This document shows positions 13,290 to 24,600 of a DNA stretch of 64,000 nt, one piece after another. The DNA lies in assembly GCA_012295275.1 (NCBI GenBank), contig CM022670.1:30400438-30464437 (forward strand), read 5' to 3'. A program made the translations under genes and the position numbers. The DNA is from Chrysomallon squamiferum (lineage: Eukaryota > Mollusca > Gastropoda > Neomphalida > Peltospiridae). Below the pieces are notes generated by a model that searched no databases, had not been told where the DNA came from, and saw nothing but the letters and a program-made list of their open reading frames with translations. The stretch's first letter is position 1; the number at the start of each line of letters is the position of its first letter.

Positions 13290-13460
13290 TACTTCAGCGA
13301 TTAGCTTAAAATTATGTAAATAATACAATTAAAACTACAGTTCTAATAATTTAGCTTATGACAGCAAAAAATGAAAACAGAACAGCTATATTCGAATAGA
13401 AAGAACACCATTAGGAATTAATAGAAGGAGACATATATAGAATTATTACGCAATAGTTTG

Positions 13461-13604
13461 ATGCCTGAGTCAGAAAAAGTGCGAACACTACTGCCAAAAA
13501 CTGCGGCAGAGGTAGAGGCGGAGGCAAAGACAAGGGATCCATATGCTGGAAGCACTTCTGGATCCGTCCCAAAAATAGGATACTGGAGAAGAGCGATTTT
13601 ACGT
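13461..13604 (+). CDS. CNGA: CNG channel exon 1
   Basis: 48 codons from the ATG at 13461, ending RAILR before gtaaga. The N-terminal peptide is Lys/Glu/Ala-rich cytoplasmic sequence (TAAEVEAEAKTRDPY). It joins the next exon in phase 0; the start is supported by the absence of a further upstream ATG in frame. Confidence 0.75.
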
Positions 13605-13738
13605 GTAAGACAAAGATTGTCGTTAGCCCTGGTTTACGGCACTTAAGTAAACAGAAGTTGCTTTTCAGCTCGTCTTGTTTTCAGATAAATAATCATTATT
13701 ATAATATTGTGTTTATTTATTTATTTATTTATTTTTTT

Positions 13739-13784
<46 letters not shown>

Positions 13785-14508
13785 GTTGTTACTGTCATTG
13801 TTGCTGATGATGATGACGCTTATTGTTATTGCAGATTTGTAATATATATATATATAGTTAGTTATTATTTTTTTGTATCTGTATGTTTGAAGTATGATAA
13901 AACACTATTATTATTATTATTATTATTATTATTAGGTTCTAGCTTTTACCGAAATACGTAGAGATGAGCTGCGACTTTTTCTCGACAACGATCCGTTCTT
14001 ACAAAGATTTACTACAAGTGCTACTCATTTCCAACCTGAACAGAAAGAAAAATTTAAGTTTAGACATGTTTTCACTTCAAAGTAAGTGTTTAATATCTTC
14101 AAATATCAGATTTTTGTGTTTTAACAATTACATTAATAATTTAATAATAATAATCATCATCATCAAGAAGTTGAAGAAGATGAAGAAGAAGAAGAAAGAT
14201 AGATCGATAGATACATAGACAGACAAACAGACCAAAGGAAGAAGATGATAATTTTGTCTACTTTTAAACTGTAAAAGGATGTAAAGGAATGTGCATGTGC
14301 GCGTATATGTAGATCATATTTACATTAGCACATGTATATGACAATTTCTAATGGATTAAAAAATCATCACTAGATGTTTCTAGACCACACATGCTGTGTA
14401 GTCCTATACATTATGGATTTAGATATAATGAAACACAGTGCTCTTCCATGCTATGAGGTTTTAAGCAGAAACTTATGTTCTTTCCTTTTTTTTTTTAGGT
14501 TTAATTTA

Positions 14509-14584
<76 letters not shown>

Positions 14585-15481
14585 GTTTATTTTAATCAGG
14601 CTCTGCTTCCACTTTAATTCGTCACTTAGCCACTTCATTTTGTTCAGTCTGTTTATTAGTCATATTTCGGCTGTTTTTGCTGACATTAGGCAGTCTGCCT
14701 ATCCTGACTTGACATTATTTCTTTTCGATTTTACATGAATTTTTTTTCCAAACTTCCAGTTTGTTCTGGATCAAAGTGTTTGGAATGAATAAAAAAATTA
14801 CTTAATGATATCTTCTAAACTACGACGACACAGTGAATTTCTGCAGACAGTACTATTGCAATATAATAATGTAAATGATCTATCTGTTTCAGTCCATGTA
14901 TATGGATATTTAAAAGTCAGGCGTTATAATATGAGTCTGTGTGTGTGTGTGTGTGTTGCTTCTTGCAATATCCAATTTAATGTTTCGTATGTTTTCACTA
15001 GGAAATTAATTATTATCTATAAAGATGCGAGAGACGATGTATCTAACAAACATGACAGATTATAATGATTTATTCATTTATTTATTTATTTGTAGATTCT
15101 GGAGAGACCTGGTTATAGATCCTTCAAATACTTTCTATTACAAATGGTCACAACTGGTCGCTATTGCAATATACTACAATATCATCGTCGTCATTGTTAG
15201 AGCTGTGTTTCCAGAACTGCAGAAAACTCACCTTATGCCCTTCTGGTTCGTCATGGATTACTTCTTCGACACCGTCTATATCCTTGACGGCTTTGTTAAA
15301 AGTAGACTTGGTAATATATTTTGGATTAAGTCAGTGTACAGTCATCATTATCGTTGTTGTTGTTATTATTCTTGATGAATACAAGTATGAAGCCTGTTTA
15401 TTTGTAACATTAATAAATGAACGAAGAATAATTTATTTGATGTAAATGTGTATAAAGACATTAATTATTTATTTACTTATT

Positions 15482-15549
<68 letters not shown>

Positions 15550-17365
15550 TTAGTTAGTTAATTAGTTATAATTATTTTATTTTATTACAGGATATCTGGA
15601 ACATGGTATTCTTGTAACGGACCCGAAAATATTATCTCAGAAATATATTTTTTCACCTCGCTATTTTGTTGACGTTTTATGTGTCGTTCCATTAGAACTC
15701 TTCTATATTTTTGTTGGATATACGTCACTGTTACGAACGAACAGAATTTTGAAGGTGTTTAGACTTAAAGAATTCATTATCGATTCCGAAACCAGACTCA
15801 GTTATCCCATCTTGTTTCGTCTGGTTTTCCTCATCTTTAATATTTTGATAGTAATTCACTGGAATGCTTGCATCTTTTACGCATTTAGTGAACGCTTTGG
15901 ATTAAATACCGACGACTGGGTATACTCCGTAACGAAGGAAGCAGACTTACACTTTGCTAATAAATACCTGAGATGCTTCTACTGGTCGATGTTAACACTT
16001 ACTGCTATTGGCGACAATCCGACTCCAGAGAGAGTTGAAGCGTTCCTCTACACCATCTGCTGCACTCTGATTGGCGTTCTCATTTTCGCCACAATTTTCG
16101 GTAACATCGGAGTCATGGTTAACCAGATGAATGCTAGCCGCACTGAATTTCAAAAGAATGTCGATTCGGTTAAGAGGTACATGGCCGTCCGGAGGGTGTG
16201 TCCTTTTCTTCAGGACAGAGTGGTCCGATGGTTTGCGTACAGGTGGAAAAACGAAAAGCAAGCCGTTGATGACGAGCAAGCCCTGTCCATCCTCCCGGAG
16301 AAACTTCGAGCAGAGATATCGATTCATGTACATCTGGATACACTGAAGAGGGTTGCCTTGTTCAAGGATTGTGAACCAGGATTGTTAATAGAACTGGTGT
16401 TGAAACTTCGACTCCAGGTGATAAGTCCGGGTGATTACGTTTGCCGTTATGGCGACATTGGAAAAGAAATGTACATAGTGAAACGCGGGAAATTGATTGT
16501 CATAGGCGACGACGGTAAAACGATTTTATCGATGCTCGAAGATGGTGAAGTTTTCGGTGAAATCAGCATTCTAAATATTCCAGGAAATAGGACAGGCAAT
16601 CGTCGGACATGTAGCGTGAGAAGTGTGGGATATTCTGACTTGTTTTGTTTGTCGAAATTCGATTTGTGGCAAGCGCTGGCAGAATATCCTGATGCCAAGA
16701 AAATGCTGCAAGAGAGAGGAAAACAGATTCTCAGGAAAGACCATCTTCTGGATGAAGAAGCAGCTATAAAGGAGGAAGTTTCGAAATTGACACTGGAGAA
16801 AAAGGTCGAATACGTATCGTATCAGGTGACTGGGCTCAGCGACAAAATTGATTTAATGTTCGAAACACTGGCGTTAATTCAACACGTTGTGGCTCCTGAT
16901 GCAAAAGTACCTAAAAGAGTTCAGAGTACGGAGTCAGTAGGCGGAGGAATAATGAGAAATTTCGCTTTTGCGACGAGCCTGTTAAAAGGCCGTCCTACAG
17001 AATACAAGGAAAAGAGCGAAGACGTTTTGCAGCAGCATTCAAAAACACAAGAGACGTATGACAAACACGAAAAATCAGACTCACATCATAAGCACGAAAA
17101 ATCAGACTCACATCATAAGCACGAAAAATCAGACTCACATCACAAGCACGAAAAATCAGAGACGCTGCACAAGTCCGATAAATCAGACACTCAACTCAAA
17201 CAAGAAAAATCAGATACGTCGGACAAACATAAAACGTCAGACATATCTCTCAAGGTGAAAGGATGGCACTCGACTCACAAATCTGAGAAAGGAAGTACGT
17301 CTGACGTATCTAAAAAAACAGACGCTATGGACAAACCAGAGACCTCCGACAAAACCGGCAAATGA
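13461..17365 (+). CDS. CNGA: Cyclic-nucleotide-gated cation channel, CNGA-type
   Basis: Four exons, 13461-13604, 13936-14081, 15096-15310 and 15591-17365, with consistent phases (0, 2, 1), give a complete 759-aa protein. It should be a tetrameric plasma-membrane cation channel opened by cGMP or cAMP. Visible parts: S1 (SQLVAIAIYYNIIVVIV), an S4-like segment (LLRTNRILKVFRLKEF), S5 with HWNACIFYAF, pore helix and filter TAIGDN at residues 306-311, S6 with LIGVLIFATIFGNIG, a C-linker (LPEKLRAEISIHVHLDTLK) and a cyclic-nucleotide-binding domain at about 426-546 with FGEISILN and NRRT. A heptad-like segment after the CNBD (LTLEKKVEYVSYQ) resembles the CNGA C-terminal zipper. The tail has 27-bp coding repeats. 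The filter is unusual for the family (see findings). The subtype call rests on the C-linker, the zipper and the acidic filter residue. Confidence 0.93.
13936..14081 (+). CDS. CNGA: CNG channel exon 2
   Basis: 146 bp after a (TTA)n-type acceptor (ttattattag), phase 0 in and 2 out, donor gtaagt. It encodes the cytoplasmic segment preceding S1 (VLAFTEIRRDELRLFLDNDP). Confidence 0.8.
15096..15310 (+). CDS. CNGA: CNG channel exon 3 (S1-S2)
   Basis: 215 bp encoding KFWRDLVIDPSNTFYYKW, then S1 and the start of S2 (FVMDYFFDTVYILDGFV). The VIDPSNTFYYKW motif is diagnostic of CNG channels. Donor gtaata. Confidence 0.93.
15591..17365 (+). CDS. CNGA: CNG channel exon 4 (S3 to C-terminus)
   Basis: One 1,775-bp exon holds S3-S6, the pore, the C-linker, the CNBD and the tail, ending TGA at 17363-17365. 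Having the whole functional core in one exon is compact next to the long introns of the other genes here. Confidence 0.95.
17066..17160 (+). repeat. 27-bp in-frame coding minisatellite in the CNG channel tail
   Basis: Three full copies and a half copy (17066, 17093, 17120, 17147) encode HEKSDSHHK repeats. The first two copies are identical at the base level, which points to recent expansion. Related KSD/KSE motifs continue to about residue 745. Confidence 0.95.
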
Positions 17366-18554
17366 CTGACGTAGACAAAATGAGGGAGGTCATTTTAAAA
17401 TGTAAATAAATGAGAAAAAAAAGAACAAGAAAATGAACAAACAAAAATTATACTGATATATCTTTCAGAATGTATATTCTAGCTTATATATAATGCTTTA
17501 TAATATACATTCTGACACACACAAATAACAGGTGTTTTTCTTTGTTCATTTCTTGGCTTTTTCACCGTGAATCATCTTTTTGTTTTCCTTTACCTTTTGT
17601 GTGGTTTTGTATTGTGTGTTACATACATTTGTTTATTCAACAACAATAATAAAAGAACATTTATTTCCTCTTCTACAATAAAAGCTAAATATATGATAAT
17701 AAAGATAAATTATAATGTAAGTAGTTACTAGCGCGTAACAGGATGCTGAATGTTTAAAATATTATTAGATTATAAAGTAAACTGCAATAATAATTTTAAA
17801 AATCATCCTTATGGTTAGAGCCGTATAAGTAATCATTATTTACTATAACAATTCATCAGGCTATACGTTACTTATAAGTCATCTCCTTTTCATCATCATT
17901 ATCGCAACAGTCATTACTATTAATACTACCACACTACTGATATTGCTACTAAAAGTGCTGCTACAGCTGCTACTGTATCTTTTAAAGTTACTACTACTAA
18001 CACCACCACCACAGTTACTACTACTACTGCTACTGCTGTTAATACAACTGCAACTGTTACTGATTAATTTCGTCTGCTGCATTTGTACATGATATTCGTG
18101 TTTCTGAATAGTAAAACAATATACTGGACCACGACCCTCGCTGCATTCGCAATCCTAATCTTCGCGGGATAAAGATGATATTTTAAAACAGTATCAATTG
18201 TTCACTATTTATATTTATATATATTATAGTGAATTTTTTTTAATTTTTTTTTTTTTAATTTTTTTTTTTAAATAGCACTAAAGCCATTTTTCAAGTTTTG
18301 ATGAGGCTAATTTAGATTTAATTCCTTGGTAATTAAATTAGTTTATAAAGACAGACATTTCTGCAACAACCAGCTAAAAAGATGTGTTGTTGTTGTTCTT
18401 GTTTAGCTCTGAGGTATACAGGTATTAATATTAAATACTAATTAAAGACAAATTCGCATTCTGCATTCAGACAACAGATAACTGGAATAAAAGATGTAAG
18501 GATAAAAGGCTATACATACTTACAGAGACATGCATTTGAAACACATTCGCTAAG

Positions 18555-18612
<58 letters not shown>

Positions 18613-18659
18613 ATAACAATAGTACAAATTTGTAATGTATTTTGACTTTTTTGTTTTAA

Positions 18660-18713
<54 letters not shown>

Positions 18714-18980
18714 TGCACAAATAAAATCATTTTAATAACTGAAATTCTTACCTGTTTGAATTAACAGCTTTAAGCAAGAAAGACGTTAAAATCAGATTTA
18801 TACTTATGCAAATCTAACTGTTCTTAATTATTGAATAAACAATCTATTTGCTAATTAAATAGTTAACTAAATAATAAATAAAATGTCTCTTTTTGCATGG
18901 ATATATATATATAAAAAAATAGTTAACCTTCACAGAGCCTAATCCATAACAATCTTACTTTTACCAGTCTATTTATTATT
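17366..18980. other. CNG channel 3' UTR and intergenic DNA
   Basis: AATAAA hexamers at about 17405 and 17677 are candidate poly(A) signals. The region then holds CTA/CTG-type triplet-rich DNA (17900-18070), (CA)n at 18560-18610 and (TTA)n at 18661-18712. A short CpG-bearing patch at 18125-18175 is unexplained. Confidence 0.5.
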
Positions 18981-19007
18981 ACTTCCGGTTTCAATTCAAG
19001 ATGGCTG
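18981..19007 (+). promoter_or_regulatory. TAX1BP3: ETS-like and YY1-like motifs at the TAX1BP3 start
   Basis: ACTTCCGGT at 18981-18989 matches the ETS/GABP core-promoter consensus, and CAAGATGGCTG at 18997-19007 resembles the YY1 element that often overlaps start codons of housekeeping genes. Both lie within 20 bp of the ATG at 19001, suggesting a very short 5' UTR. Confidence 0.5.
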
Positions 19008-19042
19008 GTCATACAGCTGGGGATCCATTGGAATGCTATAGT
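19001..19042 (+). CDS. TAX1BP3: TAX1BP3 exon 1
   Basis: Fourteen codons (MAGHTAGDPLECYS) followed by gtaagg. The ATG is supported by the promoter-like motifs around it and by phase-0 joining to IPIVLEKEP. Short exon, so slightly less certain than the others. Confidence 0.8.
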
Positions 19043-21334
19043 GTAAGGATAGTCATAATAATAGTAGCTTGAAAAGTTTAAAATTTAAAAATACATTTTA
19101 CACCATATCTAAAATGCGGGCATTAAATTACTAGCCATGCAGTATGCTGCTATGCACATTGAGTGATCGATAACAAATAATTAATATTCGATTGACATGC
19201 AAAATGATGCATTATTAATTTATTGCAACACTCTCTAAGCTTCCACTTGCCCACCTCCGCATTTATCGTCTTTCAGAAATTCTCAGTTTTTCATGTAGAT
19301 AGGCATGCGTAAGGCATATTATTATATATATTCTAATTTTTAAATTTGGTATATTTTTAATTTTTAATTCATAATTGTTATTGTTTTTGTTTCTGTTTTA
19401 TTAAAATATAATATTTCTACATTAAAAAATAAATTCTTTTTAAATAAATATCTTTTTGTTCATTTCTCTAAATTGAAAAAATATATATTAAAATGATAAG
19501 ATAATGTGAATTAACAGCATATATGATATTATTATACAGATCTATTATGCAATTAAAGAAGCTTAAGCTTCAGAGCCCCAGAATTTTTATCCAAACCTGA
19601 GATGGTGGTTAAATTTTTAAAAGATTTATAGTGATCTGTCATGGAACAAGCCTATTGAACAAGATAAGATAATTAACCAGATCTTGTTGTCACTTGCAGA
19701 GTTCCAAGAATGTAGATCCACCAGTTATTTCATTATTTGTTTTTCAGATTCCAATTGTTCTGGAAAAAGAACCAGATGTTGATGCTCATGGAAATCCTGT
19801 TCTTGAAGCTGATGGCAAACAGCGATTTCGATGTGGATTTAGAATAGGAGGTGGGATAGACCAAGACCCTAGTCAGAGCCCACAAGGCTTTCCTGACAAG
19901 GTATGTCTGAGAATTAATTAAGGTAAATCTTTTTATAAAAAAAATAAGAGCTTGATTATTTATTTAGCAACACTGCAATATACTGAAATATAAACTATAT
20001 CATACACAACTGTTTCTTTAACCTTTTCACTGGCATAATTAAAAATAACTTATAGTATAATAAAAAAGACTGGTTATTGTGCTTTCGCCCCACAGATGGC
20101 AGCACATACTTGGCTGGTAATGTGTTTGGGAGTCTGGATCGTATCGACATCTTGCAGCATAATGAGAAGTTTTCTTTAAGGCTTTGGGGTAAATCTGAAA
20201 TTAATGGCAAAACAGTTTTGAGTGGATATATCCATTTATTGCAAGGAAAGATTCAATAATATCCAAAATATAAAATACTTGGCGGGTACCTCCATAGCTA
20301 TTTCTATAGTTTATTTCTTTTTTGTATTTATCCATAAACAGAAGAGCATTTAGAATAATCTTTGCTAAGCTTCTTTGTGACAATGGTTAGACTGGAAAAA
20401 ATTCCAGAGGAATTACTAATCAGAACTGATCAGTAAATCTATGCAAATGTTTCTTTTGAAAATTTAATCATGTTTTGTTTATTTTAATAGGTTTAATACA
20501 TTTAACTTTTTAAAAAACATAATAAATAAAAAAAAAAATTCTTAATTATTATTATATTAAATGAATTACTCATTAAGACATTTATCATTACTTACTGGGC
20601 TTTATTTACACTTACATATAATGTAATCATTTGAGAAAGTAAGTATTTCTGTTTCAGGGAGTGTATGTCACCCATATTCATGAAAACAGCCCAGCTTCAA
20701 GGTGTGGTTTACAGCTCCATGACAAACTATTGCAGGTAAATCTTATAAATTATCATATAACATAGCTGAATCAAAAACAGTAGATTACAAGTATAATATT
20801 TTTTATATTTATGATATTTTCTTAAAATGATTAACATTTTGAAAAGTGATATATATATATATTTTATCAATAATTAAGCCAATAAAAATAAATAATGTTT
20901 CAATCACAAATATTCTTGTATTTGTTATATTAATGTTATTATTATTATTAAAAGTATTATTTACTAGTATACTTCAGTCACAAAAACCATTGTTTTTGTT
21001 GCATTATTTTTATTAATTTGTTTTACCATTACCATACCACTGTTTACTTGTAACACCAGCTGTGTGCAATTCAACGTGAAACTAGTGTATAATACAACCA
21101 TTGTTACTAACCTCTTTTATTAATTCCTATTATAAATTGTAGGTGAATGGCAAAGATTTCACATTAGTGACTCACAAACAGGCTGTGGAGTACATACGTA
21201 GAAAACCGGTTCTCAAGATGCTAGTTTATCGAAAAGGAGTTCCTGCTTTACAAAAATCGGTAGGACAGACCCAGTTTCAGGCTTACACACAACAGCAGCA
21301 GTATTCACAGCAGCCGCAGTTTCAGCAGTACTGA
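19001..21334 (+). CDS. TAX1BP3: TAX1BP3 (TIP-1), single-PDZ scaffold protein
   Basis: Four phase-0 exons, 19001-19042, 19748-19900, 20658-20735 and 21143-21334, encode 154 residues. TIP-1 is a small cytosolic protein that is almost only a PDZ domain and competes with scaffolds for C-terminal peptide ligands such as beta-catenin and Kir2.3. The PDZ hallmark GFRIGGGIDQDPSQSP (exon 2) is close to the human form; GVYVTHIHENSPASRCGLQLHDKLLQ (exon 3) and VNGKDFTLVTHKQAVEYI (exon 4) complete the fold. The protein is longer than the 124-aa human one because of an extended N-terminus and a Gln/Tyr-rich tail of about 22 residues. Confidence 0.95.
19748..19900 (+). CDS. TAX1BP3: TAX1BP3 exon 2 (PDZ carboxylate loop)
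   Basis: 153 bp after tttttcag, ending before gtatgt. It contains the ligand-binding loop region RCGFRIGGGIDQDP; the usual GLGF-type loop reads RCGF here. Confidence 0.95.
20658..20735 (+). CDS. TAX1BP3: TAX1BP3 exon 3
   Basis: 78 bp, 26 codons, phase 0 at both ends, acceptor ctgtttcag and donor gtaaat. It encodes the central PDZ strands (GVYVTHIHENSPA). Confidence 0.95.
21143..21334 (+). CDS. TAX1BP3: TAX1BP3 exon 4
   Basis: Terminal coding exon: the PDZ alpha-B helix region (THKQAVEYIRRK) and a Q-rich tail (QQQQYSQQPQFQQY), stop TGA. Confidence 0.95.
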   Translation: MNGKDFTLVTHKQAVEYIRRKPVLKMLVYRKGVPALQKSVGQTQFQAYTQQQQYSQQPQFQQY

Positions 21335-24300
21335 CATGTGCTTAGAAATTAAACATATCTGGACATCAGTTTTATAATTTGACAACCAGTAGCTGATATG
21401 TCTTTCATGCTGGGGTTACAGATTCTTTGTTTTTCATTTTCTACTTCTGACTCAGGAAATATATTCAGTGACTATTTTTATATATAAAAAAAAAAATTAT
21501 ATATATTAGAAAGTCAAAAGTATGCTAAAAGCAAAGATACTGTGGCAAACAAAACTGTCTTTTTGCAAACATAAATATTTAGTTTTTCTCTTTCTCTATT
21601 ACTCCACATAGAAAAAAAAACTCGGTTAAAAACATTTTATAAATAACTGAATGATAACAAAAACCTATCAGATTTTATGGGTTTTTTGTTATTATTCTGT
21701 TTATAAAATGTTTTTAACTGTTTTTAAGTATTCTGAAATAGTAAAAAAAAATTACATCAACATATTTTTTAAAAAGAAAATATCAGAATATCATTTTTTA
21801 AAAAGATTTGTATTATTATTGTTATGTTAAGAACAGCTGATGTTTGTATTAGGTTTAACTTGCCTCAGGCCAATATCCTTTTTGATATTTATGCTTCGGT
21901 AAATTTCAGCTTTGGTTGTACTTAAAAATAAGCTGAAAAGTTAATGGTTTGCAGAAGTCAGTTAGATATCAAGTGTATGAATTAAAAAAAAAATTATATT
22001 TGAAAAAAAAAAGAACAGGTAGTTACATTTCATAGCTGCTTTATTCTGATTTTGTTTTTAATATGTTAGTTAGACTTATTTCAATAATAATTTTATAAGG
22101 AAATCAAATTTATAGTGTATGCCTAAGACCCTTTTTTTTTTTTTTTTGTACATTACAGTATTATATTTTTTTCACGTTATTTATCTAAATTAGCTCAAGT
22201 AGCTTTTATAACAAAATGTTGTTTGATGCTATTTTTGGTTTTGGCAAGCTGTTTTGTAAAAAAACCTATTCATTGCTTTTAGTGCATGATTATTATTTAA
22301 GAGATAATAATAATTAAAAAAAACAATTTTCTTCAGTATTTAATTGGCTTTCTTATTCTGATTAATGAAGTTATTGGACTCATCTTCCAGGCTTGTATCA
22401 ACAAGAGCAGATCATCTTAAACATTTACTGTTAGACAGTGGTAGACTGAATGGATTGCAATAATACATTTTTTTATTAATTAAAGAATTACATTAGAAAT
22501 CAAATAAATTCTTATTTAATTTCTTATAAATCTTAGTAGCTGTGGATGATATTATATTAATATATTTCTATTTTTGTAGTTTAAAATCACATTTTATTAG
22601 CATATCCATTTTGTAAGAAATAATTTAATTTGTGTAATGGTGTTAATACTGACAAATATAGATGTTATTCAACATGCAGAAAAGAAGATACAATTTTAAA
22701 TGATTCACTCATCAACAGATATTTTTTTTGAAATCTAATGTAACTTGTACAGTATGATGACTGAATGTTGTGTTAAATTTTTTTATTTACTGCATGAGGA
22801 GACCTTTTTCTGGATTAGAAGAAAAATTGTTGATAATAAACTTTTTAAAATGGTCATTGCTCAACAGTTAAAAAGAGTGATCTGTGTAATTTTAAATTGT
22901 TGTGTCAACTGTTTTGTTCATTATTAAGTTATGGTTGTTACCCAGATAAAATTTGTATAACTTCTTGCTGCATATATTATTAATTTTTTATTTTTATTTT
23001 TTTTCTCTGTAGACTGTTTTGTTACAGCTTTATTACTAGAATAAATTCATTGAATTCTTTCAGAATAATGAATTAGACATTATAATCAAAATGTTCAATT
23101 GCCTTCATCCAAACTGTGGTTATCATAAAGAGTATTACTATAGATGTCTTAATGAAAAGTCTTATTTAATTTTTTTTTTTAAATATTATCATTATAAAAT
23201 AATTATCAATTCATTTTTAAAATTTTATATCAGATTTAACCAATTCCAGCTTAATTACTCTATGTATTAATATTTATATAATTATTTTTGTCTTAATTGT
23301 GATGAAATGTTAATTGTGCTTTCTTATCATTTTTGTTGATCATTTTAGAATATCTTTGCTTATTTTTTTTTTTTTTATAGCATGTAATATAGTGTTGAAA
23401 ACAATCATATTTCATATTTACAATATATTTGTCCTAATTGCAGTTACGAAGATTTTTCCACTTTATAGCAAGTATATTATACATTCTGCATTTTTCATTA
23501 GCTGCAGATAGTGATTATTAAATCTGTAAATAATTTGTCTTTATAATTGTATTATACATTTACCATTAGCTAAAATAGCTGTTTTAAATTTATAAATATT
23601 ACTTAATAGTTTCATTCTTTTAAAATTATAATTTGATATTAAATTAATTCCTATGATTAAATTTATTATTACTTATAATTAATTTTTAAAAATATATTTT
23701 TACATCTGATACACGTAAAGGCTTCTCTTATTAAATTAATTAATACCAATTTTAAAAATCTCTATTTCTTATTAATAATACTACTGAATTTATAAATACC
23801 TGCATTAATATTTTGTGTATTTTGTATTTATTTTTTTATTAAAATTGTAAATATTTATTTAACATATTTCCTTTATATACACAATTTATTATTAAATTGA
23901 TAAATACCAAACATCATCTATTCTGAATATTACTTGTAGATTTTTTTATTTTTTATTTTTATTTTTTTAATTTGTCATTAACTACAGGTAATTCTTATTA
24001 TAAAATTAGTCAATGTGTGTGTGTTTTACTTTTTAAAATGAGTACACTTTCTATATACTATAGATTCCTATTACTGAATTACAAGTATTATTTTTCATGT
24101 TCAGTTTCTGGTTGGGAAGGAAGTGATCTGAACTGTTTTTTTTATTATGTACTTCATACTGTTATTGTATCAGACAGGAAATAACTTCATTTGAACTATT
24201 TCTATTTTGTTTTATCTTGTTTTTAAATCTTTCAAAGAATTTTTGAGATGCATTTAATAAATAAATAAATAAACATCCAATATAGAATCTCTGAAATCTG

Positions 24301-24600
24301 AGGAATGAAGTTTAGCTTAACAAACTTTATAAAATGCTTGTTGGTTGTGTTGTTTTCACATTCTTATGAATTTACTTTGAATCAAACCAGTCTGTTTAAT
24401 GTTTCACATTTATGAAAGTGCTTTTCTACAATGTCGTTACAAAAACTGTGTCTTTTTGCTGGGTGATCTGTGTAAATAATACACATAATTTATATAATGA
24501 AATTGTTGCTGAATATTTTTATTTTATTTGTAATTGGTGCTTTGAAAGAAATAAAATTACTGAAATATTAATCTAGTTAAATTTTGCTATTTCTGTTTCA
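21335..24600 (+). other. TAX1BP3: TAX1BP3 3' UTR region
   Basis: Long AT-rich stretch with no coding signal. AATAAA hexamers occur at 22504, 23040 and 24550; which is used cannot be told. An imperfect inverted repeat lies at 21625-21719. Confidence 0.45.
21625..21719. repeat. Inverted repeat in the TAX1BP3 3' UTR
   Basis: Arms 21625-21664 and 21679-21719 share GTTAAAAACATTTTATAAA and ATAACAAAAA in opposite orientation, with a loop of about 14 bases. The transcript would fold into a long hairpin. Confidence 0.8.

Larger units (their letters stand above)
13605..15590. other. CNG channel introns and their microsatellites
   Basis: Introns 13605-13935, 14082-15095 and 15311-15590. They hold (TAA)n at 13739-13784, (TTA)n at 13908-13934 forming the acceptor tract, ATTT and poly-T at 14510-14581, and (TTTA)n at 15476-15548. 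No extra exon seen. Confidence 0.7.

Noticed and set aside
18125-18175. CpG-bearing patch as a possible exon or tRNA
   Set aside because: No open frame with splice sites and no cloverleaf could be drawn; left as unexplained.
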